Assembly: GCF_000935125.1 (NCBI RefSeq)
Contig: NZ_JRKI01000063.1
Coordinates: 62,001 to 126,000, forward strand
Direction: 5' to 3'
Length of the DNA stretch: 64,000 nucleotides
Source of the DNA: Streptomyces natalensis ATCC 27448
GTDB lineage: Bacteria; Actinomycetota; Actinomycetes; Streptomycetales; Streptomycetaceae
Part shown: one piece after another, positions 43,586 through 54,558 of the stretch
How the letters are laid out: each line of letters starts with the position of its first letter
Numbering within the stretch: the first letter of the stretch is position 1
Position numbers and translations under genes: made by a program
Notes under the pieces: generated by a model
Databases searched by the model: none
What the model was told of the DNA's origin: nothing
What the model saw: only the letters and a program-made list of their open reading frames with translations

Positions 43586-44793
43586 CGGATACGAGGACTC
43601 CGGTGGCGGTCATCGGGGTCGGCCCGTACGGCCTGTCGGCCGCGGCGCATCTGAGGGCGAGGGGCCTGCCGGTGCGGGTCTTCGGGGAGCCCATGGCGAG
43701 CTGGCGGTCGCAGATGCCCGCGGGCATGCTGCTCACGTCGACCCCGGAGGCGTCCAGCATCCACGTCCCGCACGCCGGGCACACCCTGGGCGACTTCTGC
43801 GCCGCCACCGGGGAGGGCAGCTATGTCTCCGACTGGGACGTCATCCCCGTCGAGACCTTCGTCCGGTACGGGCAGTGGCTCCAGCAGCGGCTGGTCCCGC
43901 AGCTGGAGCGGGTCCGGGTGGTGTCGGTGGACCGGGTGGACGAGGGCTTCACGCTGAAGCTGGACGACGGCGAGTCGGCCGCGGCGCGGGCGGTGGTGGT
44001 CGCCACCGGGCTGAGCAACCTCGCCCATCTGCCACCGGAGCTGGCGGCCGCCGCCCCGGAGGGGCCGTCGGCCGCGGGGCCCGTCTCACACAGCTCCCAG
44101 CATCACGACCTGTCGGCGCTGGCCGGGCGGCATGTGGTCGTGGTCGGCGCGGGCCAGTCGGCCCTGGAGAGTGCGGTGCTCCTGGTGGAGCGCGGCGCGG
44201 CATCCGTACGGGTGGTGGCGCGCGGGCGCGCGGCGGTCGGCTTCGGCGCGCCGCCGAACCGCCGGCCCCGGTGGCGGCCGCGGACGCCGTTCGGCAATGC
44301 CTGGTCCCTGTACGCGTTCACGCGCCACGCCGGGGCGTTCCGTCATCTCCCGGTGCCCATGCGACGGTTCCTGGTGCGCCGGGTGCTGGGCCCACTGGGG
44401 GCGTGGTGGCTGCGGGACCGCTTCCAAGGGCGCGTGTCGGTCACCGAGGGGCGGCGGATCGTGCGCGCCCGGGTCCGCGACGGCCGCCCGGTGCTGGCGC
44501 TGCGCGGTGCGGACGGGCACGGCGGCGAGGTCATCGCGGACCACGTACTGGCCGCCACCGGCTATCGGGTGCGGCTGGCGGCGCTGGAGTTCCTCGGTGA
44601 GGGCCTGCGCACCGGCCTCGCGATGCGCGCGGGCGGGCCCCTGCTGGACGCCGGTTTCGGCTCGTCCGTACCGGGGCTGTACTTCACCGGGCCGCCGGCC
44701 GCCGCCTCGTTCGGGCCGCTGATGCGGTTCGTCTGCGGTACGGAGTTCGCCTCTTCCCGGCTGGCGCGGGCGGTGGTGCGGGCGTACGGGTGA
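43582..44793 (+). CDS. FAD-dependent oxidoreductase (flavin monooxygenase-like)
   Basis: The product of 403 residues has two dinucleotide-binding motifs: VAVIGVGPYGLSAAAHL near the N-terminus (FAD) and HVVVVGAGQSALESAVLL about residues 178-195 (NADPH). TGLSNLAHLP and LAATGYRVRL are the usual FMO/N-hydroxylase-type strands. It belongs to the FMO-like group that includes lysine and ornithine N-hydroxylases, but no substrate is clear. GTG 43582 follows AGGAGAGG. It was probably translationally coupled to the decayed gene before it. Confidence 0.85.
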   Translation: MTDTRTPVAVIGVGPYGLSAAAHLRARGLPVRVFGEPMASWRSQMPAGMLLTSTPEASSIHVPHAGHTLGDFCAATGEGSYVSDWDVIPVETFVRYGQWLQQRLVPQLERVRVVSVDRVDEGFTLKLDDGESAAARAVVVATGLSNLAHLPPELAAAAPEGPSAAGPVSHSSQHHDLSALAGRHVVVVGAGQSALESAVLLVERGAASVRVVARGRAAVGFGAPPNRRPRWRPRTPFGNAWSLYAFTRHAGAFRHLPVPMRRFLVRRVLGPLGAWWLRDRFQGRVSVTEGRRIVRARVRDGRPVLALRGADGHGGEVIADHVLAATGYRVRLAALEFLGEGLRTGLAMRAGGPLLDAGFGSSVPGLYFTGPPAAASFGPLMRFVCGTEFASSRLARAVVRAYG

Positions 44794-45303
44794 GGGGCGT
44801 CGGGTGCCACTACGAGTGAGGTCGGGCGCCCATGACGAGTGACGGGGCCTCCGCCTAGGGGGCCTCCGCGCAGCAACCCCGTGCGTAGCAAGCGCCCCGC
44901 GCAGCAAGCGCCCCGCGCAGCAAGCGCCCCACCCGGTAGACGGCCTTGCCCCGTGCGGGGCCGGTTCGCGTGTCATCCCGATGGCGGAGGCCGACGGGCC
45001 CGGGTGCGGGCCACGAGGATGGCCGAAGAGCCCATGGTCCTCGCCGGAATTCGGCTCCGCGGTCACGGCCGGTGCCCCGGGGCATTCGGGAACGCGCCCG
45101 CCTCTGCCACCCCTCCCCTCCCACCGCAAATGCGGCATAAAGGGAGATTTCGAACATACCGCCCGGTGGGCCGGTGTGCTGGCCGGGTGTTTCGAGGGGC
45201 GGGCGCTCACGGTGATCGAACTGCGACCGGATACGCTGGCCAGTGGTGGAGACAGCGACAGATCGACATTCCGTTTGATCGTCAGCAGACAGGAGTACCC
45301 CTC
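44794..45303. other. Intergenic region upstream of the polyprenyl synthase
   Basis: About 510 bases without a supported gene. It holds the 16-bp triple repeat at 44883-44930. The last 150 bases, with patches such as AAAGGGAGATTTCGAACATACC, are AT-richer and probably carry the promoter. Confidence 0.55.
44883..44930. repeat. 16-bp unit repeated three times in tandem
   Basis: GCGTAGCAAGCGCCCC (44883-44898) is followed by two copies of GCGCAGCAAGCGCCCC (44899-44914, 44915-44930). A partial unit precedes them. Confidence 0.92.
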
Positions 45304-46317
45304 GTGACCGTCGTCGAGCCTTTTGGGCTGAGCGTGCGGGACCAGGCACTTGAGGCCGATGTCCAGGCCGGGTTGGCGGCTGTCGAGGAGGGCCTGCTGG
45401 AGGCCACCAAAAGCGACGTGCCGTTCATCACCGAGGCCGCGCAGCATCTGGTGCGCGCCGGGGGCAAGCGGTTCCGGCCGCTGCTGGTGATGCTGGCCGC
45501 GCAGTTCGGCGACCCGTACAGCCCCGGTGTGGTGCCGTCGGCGGTGGTCGTGGAGCTGACGCATCTGGCGACGCTCTACCACGACGACGTGATGGACGAG
45601 GCGGATGTGCGCCGCGGTGTGGCCAGCGCCAACGCCCGCTGGGGCAACTCCGTTGCCGTACTGACCGGCGACTTCCTCTTCGCCCGCGCCTCGCACATCC
45701 TGGCCGACCTCGGGCCCGAGGCGGTCCGGATCCAGGCCGAGGCGTTCGAACGCCTGGTGACCGGCCAGATTCTGGAGACCGCCGGACCGCGCGACGGCCA
45801 GGACACCATCGACCACTACCTGGACGTCCTGGCGGGGAAGACCGGCTCGCTGGTCGCCGTGGCCTGCCGCTTCGGCGCGATGATGTCCGGCGCGCAGGAG
45901 TCGGTCGTCAACATCCTCACCCAGTACGGCGAGCGGCTGGGCACCGCCTTCCAGCTGGCCGACGATGTGCTGGACATCGCCAGCGACTCCCACGAGTCCG
46001 GCAAGACGCCGGGTACCGACCTGCGCGAGGGCATCGCGACGCTGCCGGTGCTGCATCTGCGCGCGCTGGCCGAGGGGGAATCCGGTACGGCCGAGGACCG
46101 CGCGCTGTGCGAGCTGCTGGCCGGCGATCTGACCGACGACGCCCGCCACGCCGAGGCGCTCACCAAGCTGCGCGCTCACCCGGCGCTGGAGCAGGCCCGC
46201 CGCGACACCGTGCGCTACGCCGAACAGGCCCGCGCGCTGCTGGCGCCGCTGGCGCAGTGCCCGGCCAAGGCGGCGCTGGAAGGCCTGTGCGACGCGGTGG
46301 TGCACCGGGCCGGCTGA
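45304..46317 (+). CDS. Polyprenyl diphosphate synthase
   Basis: A trans-prenyltransferase of 337 residues that lengthens isoprenoid diphosphates. Both Asp-rich motifs are present: LYHDDVMDEADVRRG (DDxxD at about 94-98) and QLADDVLDIASD (about 218). HLVRAGGKRFRPLL and ETAGPRDGQDTIDHYLDVLAGKTGSL are also typical. A small residue (Ala-Thr-Leu-Tyr) upstream of the first motif fits a long-chain enzyme. It likely makes the menaquinone side chain, given the quinone genes nearby. GTG 45304 follows AGGAG. Confidence 0.92.
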   Translation: MTVVEPFGLSVRDQALEADVQAGLAAVEEGLLEATKSDVPFITEAAQHLVRAGGKRFRPLLVMLAAQFGDPYSPGVVPSAVVVELTHLATLYHDDVMDEADVRRGVASANARWGNSVAVLTGDFLFARASHILADLGPEAVRIQAEAFERLVTGQILETAGPRDGQDTIDHYLDVLAGKTGSLVAVACRFGAMMSGAQESVVNILTQYGERLGTAFQLADDVLDIASDSHESGKTPGTDLREGIATLPVLHLRALAEGESGTAEDRALCELLAGDLTDDARHAEALTKLRAHPALEQARRDTVRYAEQARALLAPLAQCPAKAALEGLCDAVVHRAG

Positions 46318-46625
46318 GTCCGGGCGGCGCGGTGCGGGCAGTAATCAACCCTCGGTTTGACGCTCCATGATGCCGGGGCAGCTCCCCGCGTTTCTCCGGG
46401 GTGTTTCTCAGGGTTCGATCAGCCTCGCGTAGTACATGAGCCGCCGTTCGGTGACCGGACGTCATCCCACAGCAGTACGGGAAGTTGGACCCGCGGGGTG
46501 ACGCCATGTCCGCGGGGGTTTGGTGGGATGGGAAGCACCACAACACGGCGGACGGGCCACAATGAGCTCTCAGGGGTGGACGAGTGCGTCGCGCGGAAAC
46601 CGCCGTACACGACGGAGGTAGGCAC
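46318..46625. other. Intergenic region upstream of the LolA-like gene
   Basis: About 308 bases; no gene is supported. TTTGAC at 46356-46361 resembles a -35 box, but no convincing -10 was found at the right distance. Confidence 0.45.
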
Positions 46626-47900
46626 ATGCCACGGAACGAACCGACCGAGGTCACCGACGGATGGGACGGGGGGCGCTCGCCCAGGCGCCGTAAGGCGGTG
46701 CGGTACGGCGTACCGGTCGCGGTGGCGGGCGTGGCGGCGGCCACGATCGGGCTGGTCCCGGCGTTCGCCGGCTCCGGTTCTCCCGACCTGCCGAAGATCT
46801 CGGCGCAGGATCTGATAGCGAAAATCGCCAAGTCCGATGTCCAGCAGCTGTCCGGCACGGTCCGGGTCACCACCGACCTCGGGCTGCCGTCCCTGCCGGG
46901 CGGCGGCGCCGGAGCCTTCGGCGGCGCGGGCCACGGCGACGGTGCGAAGGGCAAGGACGGCGCGACCGCGTCCCCGCAGAACAAGCTGATGGAGCTGGCG
47001 TCCGGTGCGCACACGCTGCGCGTCGCCGCCGACGGGCCCGCCAAACAGCGGGTCTCGATCGTCGACGAGGCCGCCGAATACAGCATCATCCACAACGGCA
47101 ACCAGGTCTGGGCGTACGACAGCGGCACCAACACCGCCGTCCACAGCACCGCCGCCGCGCACGACAAGGGCGCCCGGTGGCACCACGACCGCAAGGACGC
47201 GCCCAAGGACCTGCCCAAGGGGCTGAAGAACGCCACCCCGCAGGACCTCGCCCAGCAGGCCCTGAAGGCGGCCGGCGACACCACCTCGGTCACGGTCGAC
47301 GGCACGGCGCGGGTCGCCGGGCGGGACGCCTACCAGCTCCTGATCAAGCCCAAGCAGTCCGCCTCGACGATCGGGTCGATCCGGATTGCGGTGGACGCCG
47401 CCAAGGGCGTCCCGCTGAAGTTCACCCTGACGCCCAAGAGCGGGGGAGCGGCCGCGATCGACGTCGGCTACACCGCCGTCGACTTCGCCAAGCCCGCCGC
47501 AAGCTCCTTCACCTTCACCCCGCCCAAGGGTGCCAAGGTCGTCGACGGCGACAAGGAGCGGGCGAAGGCCGCGCGGCAGCACGGCAAGGACTTCAAGGAC
47601 CGCAAGGGCCTGGAGGACTTCAAGGACCGGGGCGGGCTGAACGTCATCGGCAAGGGCTGGACGTCCATCGCCACGATCAAGGGCTCCGGCTCGGGCCTGC
47701 CCACCGGCAAGAGCCACGGCGCCGGCGGCGACGCGGGCACATTCCTGGACGGCATCGGTGAGAAGGCGACCGGTTCCTTCGGCTCCGGCCGGGTCTTCAG
47801 CACCCGCCTGGTCAACGCTCTGATAACCGACCACGGCACGGTCTACGTCGGTGCCGTCGACAAGCAGGCCCTCATCGACGCGGCCAACGCCGCCAAGTAA
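46626..47900 (+). CDS. Exported LolA-like protein (424 aa)
   Basis: After an Arg-rich N-terminus a signal/anchor helix (VPVAVAGVAAATIGLVPAFAG, about residues 31-51) leads to an outer domain with the beta pattern of LolA/LppX-type lipoprotein carriers (SGTVRVTTDLGLP, HTLRVAADGPAKQRVSIV, GRDAYQLLIKP, GVPLKFTLTP). A late Lys/Asp-rich segment repeats KDFKDRKGL/EDFKDRGGL. ATG 46626 follows GGAGG. A role in sensing or carrying envelope lipids is inferred from fold only. The ABC exporter genes that follow are separated by a terminator. Confidence 0.82.
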   Translation: MPRNEPTEVTDGWDGGRSPRRRKAVRYGVPVAVAGVAAATIGLVPAFAGSGSPDLPKISAQDLIAKIAKSDVQQLSGTVRVTTDLGLPSLPGGGAGAFGGAGHGDGAKGKDGATASPQNKLMELASGAHTLRVAADGPAKQRVSIVDEAAEYSIIHNGNQVWAYDSGTNTAVHSTAAAHDKGARWHHDRKDAPKDLPKGLKNATPQDLAQQALKAAGDTTSVTVDGTARVAGRDAYQLLIKPKQSASTIGSIRIAVDAAKGVPLKFTLTPKSGGAAAIDVGYTAVDFAKPAASSFTFTPPKGAKVVDGDKERAKAARQHGKDFKDRKGLEDFKDRGGLNVIGKGWTSIATIKGSGSGLPTGKSHGAGGDAGTFLDGIGEKATGSFGSGRVFSTRLVNALITDHGTVYVGAVDKQALIDAANAAK

Positions 47901-47923
47901 CAGGCCACGGAAGCACCAAGGGC

Positions 47924-47953
47924 GCGCCGCGCCTCCCGTCCGGGGCGCGGCGC
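47924..47953 (+). terminator. Terminator after the LolA-like gene
   Basis: GCGCCGCGCC (47924-47933) pairs perfectly with GGCGCGGCGC (47944-47953), with a 10-nt loop, 24 bases after the stop codon. Confidence 0.72.
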
Positions 47954-48036
47954 GGCCCGCAGCCGTTCCGCAGTCCGGTACCAGCGGTACGCAGTACACA
48001 GCCCGTTCCGTACGCCATGAGTTGGGGGAGCCGCCC

Positions 48037-49071
48037 ATGCCATCGCCACCCACCGCGGGCCCGCGGCGCGCGGTCCCGGCCGAGAGGGAGCGGGTGATCG
48101 AGACCCGGGGGCTGACCAAGACCTACCGCGGCGGCCAGCTCGCCGTCGACGGCCTCGATCTCGCCGTACCGCGCGGCAGCGTCTTCGGCTTCCTCGGCCC
48201 CAACGGCTCCGGCAAGACCACCACCATCCGCATGCTGATGGGGCTGATCGAGCCGACCGCCGGCAGTGCGCGGGTTCTGGGCGAGCCCATGCCCGGCGCG
48301 GGACGGCGGGTGCTGCCCAAGGTCGGCGCCCTGATCGAGGGACCGGCGCTCTATGGCTTCCTCAGCGGCCGCGGCAATCTGCTGCGCTTCGACGCGGCCG
48401 ACCCGACCGCCGATCCGCGCACCCGCGCCGAGCGGGTCGGGCAGGCCCTGGAGCGGGTGGGGCTGGCGGCCGCGGCCGGCAAGAAGGCGCGGGCGTACTC
48501 CCTGGGCATGAAGCAGCGCCTGGGGCTGGCCGCGGCCCTGCTCCAGCCCCGTGAGCTGCTGGTTCTCGATGAGCCGACCAATGGCCTCGACCCGCAGGGC
48601 ATGCGGGAGATCCGGGCCCTGGTCCGTGAGCTGGCGGCGGACGGCACCACGGTCTTCCTCTCCTCGCATCTCCTCGACGAGATCGAGCAGGTCTGCACCC
48701 ATGCCGCGGTGATGGCCCGCGGCCGGCTGGTCGTCCAGGGCACGGTCGCCGATCTGTCCGCCACCGTCCTCGGCTCGTCCGGCGGCGGGCGGCTGGCGGT
48801 GACGACACCGGATACGGCGGATGCGGCCCGCGTCCTCAAGGAGCACGGGGTGACCGATCTCGACGTCACCGGCGAACGGGTCACCGGAAACCTGCCCGTC
48901 CCCGCTTCCGCCGCCCCTCCCGCCGCCGACGGTCCCGCGCTCGATCTGGCCGATCTCAATGCCGCGCTCGTCCGGGCCGGCGTCCGGGTCCGCGGCTTCG
49001 GCGCCGCGCGGGCCTCGCTGGAGGACGTGTTCGTGCAGCTGACCGGGGAGGGTTTCGATGTCGCAGGCTGA
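48037..49071 (+). CDS. ABC transporter ATP-binding protein
   Basis: The 344-residue ATPase has Walker A GPNGSGKTT (about residue 54), signature YSLGMKQRLGLA (about 154), Walker B LLVLDEPTNGLDP (about 174) and the switch His in SSHLLDE (about 208). It belongs to the DrrA/BcrA-like export type with a C-terminal extension. ATG 48037 follows GGGGGAG. The permease start lies 14 bases inside its end, so the two are one transporter. The exported compound is unknown. Confidence 0.93.
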   Translation: MPSPPTAGPRRAVPAERERVIETRGLTKTYRGGQLAVDGLDLAVPRGSVFGFLGPNGSGKTTTIRMLMGLIEPTAGSARVLGEPMPGAGRRVLPKVGALIEGPALYGFLSGRGNLLRFDAADPTADPRTRAERVGQALERVGLAAAAGKKARAYSLGMKQRLGLAAALLQPRELLVLDEPTNGLDPQGMREIRALVRELAADGTTVFLSSHLLDEIEQVCTHAAVMARGRLVVQGTVADLSATVLGSSGGGRLAVTTPDTADAARVLKEHGVTDLDVTGERVTGNLPVPASAAPPAADGPALDLADLNAALVRAGVRVRGFGAARASLEDVFVQLTGEGFDVAG

Positions 49072-49966
49072 GGCACCGGAGAGCGAGGTGCCGGGGACGG
49101 ACAGTCCCCCGCGCCGGTCGCCGCGGCGATGGTCGCTGGGCCTGCTGCGCAGCGAGATCGGTACGACCTTCAGGCGCTGGCGCACCCTCGCACTGCTGGC
49201 GGTGCTCGCGGGCGTACCGGTCCTGGTCGGCATCGCGGTGAAGATCGAGACCGGCCATGGCGGCGCGTCGGGCGGTTCCGGCGGCGGGGAGGGCGGCCCG
49301 GCCTTCATCTCCCAGGTCACCAACAACGGCCTGTTCCTGGTCTTCACCTCGCTGGCCGTGACGCTGCCGTTCTTCCTCCCGATGGCCATCGGCGTGATCG
49401 CGGGGGACTCCCTCGCGGGCGAGGCCAACGCCGGGACGCTGCGCTATCTGCTCGTCGCCCCCGCGGGCCGCACCCGCCTGCTGCTGGTCAAATACGCCAC
49501 GACGCTGACGTTCTGCCTGGTGGCGACGTTGGTGGTGGCGTGCTCGGCGCTGGCGACCGGCGCCCTGCTCTTCCCCCTGGGCAAGGTCACCCTGCTCTCC
49601 GGCACCTCCATATCCCTCGGCGAGGGACTGCTGCGCGCGCTGGTCATCGCCTGTGTGGTGGCGCTCTCCCTGACCGGTCTGGCCGCCGTCGGCCTGTTCC
49701 TGTCGACGCTCACCACCAGCGGTGTCGCGGCGATGGCGACCACGGTCGGTCTGCTGATCACCGTGCAGATCCTCGACACCATCCCGCAGCTGCACGCCAT
49801 CCAGCCGTATCTCTTCCCGCACTACTGGCTGTCCTTCGCGGACCTGCTGCGCGACCCCGTCTACTGGGATCAGTTGCAGAAGGACCTGGGCCTTCAGGCG
49901 CTGTACGTGGCGGTGTTCGGCTCGGCGGCGTGGGCGCGGTTCACCACGCGCGACATCACTGCGTGA
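49058..49966 (+). CDS. ABC transporter permease
   Basis: The 302-residue partner of the preceding ATPase has about six membrane helices. Between helices 1 and 2 is a Gly/Ser-rich loop (GGASGGSGGGEGG), followed by GDSLAGEANAGTLRYLLVAPAGRTRLLLVKY, the typical coupling segment of ABC-2 permeases. Its 3' end overlaps the end of the convergent rarD gene by 11 bases. Confidence 0.92.
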   Translation: MSQAEAPESEVPGTDSPPRRSPRRWSLGLLRSEIGTTFRRWRTLALLAVLAGVPVLVGIAVKIETGHGGASGGSGGGEGGPAFISQVTNNGLFLVFTSLAVTLPFFLPMAIGVIAGDSLAGEANAGTLRYLLVAPAGRTRLLLVKYATTLTFCLVATLVVACSALATGALLFPLGKVTLLSGTSISLGEGLLRALVIACVVALSLTGLAAVGLFLSTLTTSGVAAMATTVGLLITVQILDTIPQLHAIQPYLFPHYWLSFADLLRDPVYWDQLQKDLGLQALYVAVFGSAAWARFTTRDITA

Positions 49967-50921
49967 CGCACGGGGTGTCGGCGCCCCGGGCGGCGGCCTC
50001 GCCCGCTCGGGCACCCGCGGCCGCGAGGGCGATCCGCGCCCGGCGGGCCGTGCGCAGTGCGTCCCAGGTCAGGAGGCACAGGGCCAGCCAGACCAGGGCG
50101 AAGCCGGTCCAGCGCTCGGGCGGCATCCGCTCGTGGAAGACGGTCAGGCCGAGGAGGAACTGAAAGGTCGGCGCCAGGTACTGCATCATCCCGATCGTGA
50201 CCAGCGGCAGCCGCATCGCCGAGGCCCCGAAGCAGATCAGCGGCACCGCGGTGGCGATTCCGCAGCCCGCGAGCAGCAGTGCCTCCCCCGGGCCGCCGGT
50301 GACGAAGGCGGACTCCCCGCGGGCGCCCAGGTAGAGCAGAAACCCGAGCGCGGGCAGCAACTGGAGCGCCGTCTCGGCGCTGAAGCCCTCGATGCCGTCG
50401 AGCTTGATGCCCTTCTTGGCCAGGCCGTAGGTCGCGAACGAGAAGGCCAGGCCCAGTGCGATCCACGGCATCCTGCCGTAGGCCAGGGTCATCACCACGA
50501 CGGCGAGGGCGCCGATGGCCACCGCCGCCCACTGGAGCGGCCGCAGCCGCTCGCGCAGCACCAGCACGCCGAACGCGATGCTCACCAGCGGGTTGATGAA
50601 GTAGCCCAACGAGGCTTCGAGCACGTGCCCGTCGTTGACGGACCAGATGTAGAGGAACCAGTTGGCCGAGATGACCAGGGTGCACACCAGGATCAGCCCG
50701 AGGCGCTTGGGCTGACGCAGCAGCGCGGGTATCCAGGCCCAGCGGCGCAGCACGGCCAGGAGGACGATCGCGACGGGCAGCGACCACACCATGCGGTGGG
50801 CGAGGATCTCCGACGGCGCGGCGGCGTCCAGCAGATGCCAGTACAGGGGCAGCAGACCCCACATGGTGTACGCGGCCAAGCCGAGGGCGAGTCCCGTGCG
50901 CTGATCGTTTCGAGACGGCAT
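49956..50921 (-). CDS. rarD: RarD-type EamA-family transporter
   Basis: The 321-residue protein has about ten helices in two EamA halves. The start GLALGLAAYTMWGLLPLYWHLL and SANWFLYIWSVNDGHVLEASLGYFINPL are the RarD signature. It is a drug/metabolite-type exporter of unknown substrate. ATG 50921 follows GGGAGGG. It overlaps the convergent ABC permease gene at its 3' end. Confidence 0.92.
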   Translation of the reverse strand: MPSRNDQRTGLALGLAAYTMWGLLPLYWHLLDAAAPSEILAHRMVWSLPVAIVLLAVLRRWAWIPALLRQPKRLGLILVCTLVISANWFLYIWSVNDGHVLEASLGYFINPLVSIAFGVLVLRERLRPLQWAAVAIGALAVVVMTLAYGRMPWIALGLAFSFATYGLAKKGIKLDGIEGFSAETALQLLPALGFLLYLGARGESAFVTGGPGEALLLAGCGIATAVPLICFGASAMRLPLVTIGMMQYLAPTFQFLLGLTVFHERMPPERWTGFALVWLALCLLTWDALRTARRARIALAAAGARAGEAAARGADTPCVTQ

Positions 50922-51135
50922 ATCGCCCTCCCTGTGGTGCGGTGACGACTCAAGGAAGGTAGCGCCGCACGCCGCCGCTGTCATGCCCGTATCGCCATAC
51001 GGTCATGGCGGGGGGAGCGGCCCGCGAGCGCCTTCGCGAGCGCATCCGCCCTACGGTGACACCGCGCGCCGCGAAATGCGCCGCCTCGGGGCCCGGCGGA
51101 CGGCCAACCGCAGACGGGCACCCAGCACGCACAGA

Positions 51136-51174
51136 TGCCCGTACGCAACGCCGTAAGACGTTCGCGTACGGGCA
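51136..51174 (-). terminator. Terminator of the korAB operon
   Basis: TGCCCGTACGC (51136-51146) pairs perfectly with GCGTACGGGCA (51164-51174), and AACG/CGTT in the loop can extend the stem. It lies 25 bases after the korB stop on the minus strand. Confidence 0.82.
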
Positions 51175-51198
51175 CCCGTGGAGGTGGCGCAGAGTGGC

Positions 51199-52288
<1,090 letters not shown>

Positions 52289-52296
<8 letters not shown>

Positions 52297-54229
52297 TGAT
52301 GGCCTCCTTAAGGACCTCCGCGAGCTGCTCGGCCTTGAACGGCATGCCGCTGACCTGGGTGTGCGAGCGCGCGTCGACGAGGTACTTGGCGCGCAGCAGG
52401 GTGCTGAGCTGTCCCAGGTTCATCTCCGGCACGACCACCTTGTCGTAACGCCGCAGGACCTCGCCGAGATTCCTCGGGAAGGGGTTGAGATGGCGCAGAT
52501 GCACCTGCGCGATGCGCTCCCCCGCGCCCCTTACGCGCCGTACCGCCGCGGTGATCGGCCCGTAGGTCGAACCCCAGCCCACGACCAGGGTGTTGGCCTC
52601 GCCGGACAGGTCGTCGACCTCCAGGTCGGGGACCTCGATGCCGTCGATCTTGGCCTGGCGGGTGCGCACCATGAAGTCGTGGTTGGCGGGGTCGTAGGAG
52701 ATGTTGCCCGTGCCGTCCTGCTTCTCGATGCCTCCGATCCGGTGTTCCAGGCCCGGCGTGCCCGGGATGGCCCAGGGTCGGGCGAGGGTGCGCTCATCGC
52801 GCTTGTAGGGCCAGAACGCCTCGGTGCCGTCGGCCAGCTCGTGGTTGGGGCCGGAGGCGAACTGGACGCGCAGATCGGGCAGTTCGTCGACCTCGGGAAT
52901 CCGCCAGGGCTCGGAACCGTTGGCCAGATAGCCGTCGGAGAGCAGGAAGACGGGGGTGCGGTAGGTCAGCGCGATACGGGCCGCATCCAGCGCCGCGTCG
53001 AAGCAGTCGGCGGGCGTCTTCGGCGCCACGATCGGCACCGGGGCCTCGCCGTTGCGGCCGTACATCGCCTGGAGCAGGTCGGCCTGCTCGGTCTTGGTGG
53101 GCAGGCCCGTCGAGGGGCCGCCGCGCTGGATGTCCACGATCAGCAGCGGCAGCTCCAGGCTGACCGCGAGCCCGATGGTCTCCGACTTCAGCGCCACACC
53201 GGGGCCCGAGGTCGTGGTGACCGCCAGCGAGCCGCCGAACGCCGCGCCCAGCGCCGCGCCGATACCCGCGATCTCGTCCTCCGCCTGGAACGTCCGCACA
53301 CCGAAGTTCTTGTGCTTGGACAGCTCGTGCAGGATGTCGGAGGCCGGGGTGATCGGGTACGAACCGAGGTACAGCGGCAGATCCGCCTGCTTCGAGGCGG
53401 CGACCAGCCCGTAGGACAGCGCGAGGTTGCCGGAGATGTTGCGGTACGTGCCGGTCGGGAACGCCTTGGTGGCCGGCGCGACTTCGTAGGACGTCGCGAA
53501 GTCCTCCGTCGTCTCACCGAAGTTCCAGCCCGCCCTAAAGGCGGTGACGTTCGCCTCCGCGATATCCGGCTTCTTGGCGAACTTCGCCCGCAGGAACTTC
53601 TCGGTGCCCTCCGTCGGCCGGTGGTACATCCACGACAGCAGGCCCAGCGCGAACATGTTCTTGCTGCGCTCGGCCTCCTTGCGGGAGAGGCCGAACTCCT
53701 TGAGGGCCTCGATCGTCAGCGTCGTCAGCGGCACCGGGTGGACGTTGTACGCCTCCAGCGAGCCGTCCTCCAGCGGGCTGGTCGCATAACCGACCTTGGC
53801 CATCGGGCGCTTGGTGAACTCGTCGGTGTTGACGATGATCTCCGCGCCCCGGGGGACGTCGCCGATGTTCGCCTTCAGCGCCGCCGGGTTCATCGCCACC
53901 AGGACGTTCGGGGCGTCACCCGGGGTGAGGATGTCGTGGTCGGCGAAGTGCAGCTGGAAACTGGAGACGCCCGGCAGGGTGCCGGCGGGCGCCCGGATCT
54001 CGGCGGGGAAGTTCGGCAGCGTCGACAGGTCGTTGCCGAACGATGCCGTCTCGGAGGTGAACCGGTCGCCGGTGAGCTGCATGCCGTCACCGGAGTCGCC
54101 CGCGAAGCGGATGATCACCCGGTCCAGGCGCCGGACTTCCTTGCCCTCCCCACCGTCACCGGGCGCGCGCTGTTCGCCGACAAGCGCACCGTCGGTCTTC
54201 TCGGCTGGGCTACTGACCTGGCTGGTCAC
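52289..54229 (-). CDS. korA: 2-oxoacid:ferredoxin oxidoreductase, alpha/gamma fusion subunit
   Basis: The product has 646 residues. The gamma domain comes first (VIIRFAGDSGDGMQLTGDRF, about residues 37-56), then the alpha domain from about 240 (YLGSYPITPASDILHELSKH, FQAEDEIAGIGAALGAAFGG), ending in the pyrimidine-binding and C-terminal domain (LVVGWGSTYGPITAAV). This single-chain gamma-alpha form is usual in actinobacteria and does not need a separate ferredoxin-like delta subunit. GTG 54229 follows GGAGG at 9 bases; the frame is open upstream but without a start signal. Confidence 0.95.
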
Positions 54230-54558
54230 TGCTTCGGACCTCCCTCGAGGGGTGCGGCTTCCCCGCCGGAGGCAGGGCTCGGGACGCGTCGTACCGACCG
54301 GTCGTCCCCTCTCCATCGTACGTGGGTAAGGGTCGCCTTCCCTGGGGCGGTCACATAATGGACGCCGTAATGAGACACCGTACTGGCATGGTTTGTCATG
54401 AAATCACCGCCCCCGTCATCCCTTCTTCATGACGCTCCGGACTCGTCCAATGGTTCTAGGTCCGAGGTCCTGGTCCCCGGGCATCCCCTCTGCGGCGCCG
54501 CTACGGCACCTCTGCGGCCTGCATGTCTGACAGAGTGTCAGGTATATCAAGACTGGAT
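54230..54558. other. Intergenic region between korA and the response regulator gene
   Basis: About 330 bases without a gene. It should hold the korA promoter (minus strand). CTGACA-GAG-TGTCAG at 54527-54541 is a small perfect inverted repeat 17 bases after the response-regulator stop and could be a weak terminator or a binding site. Confidence 0.5.
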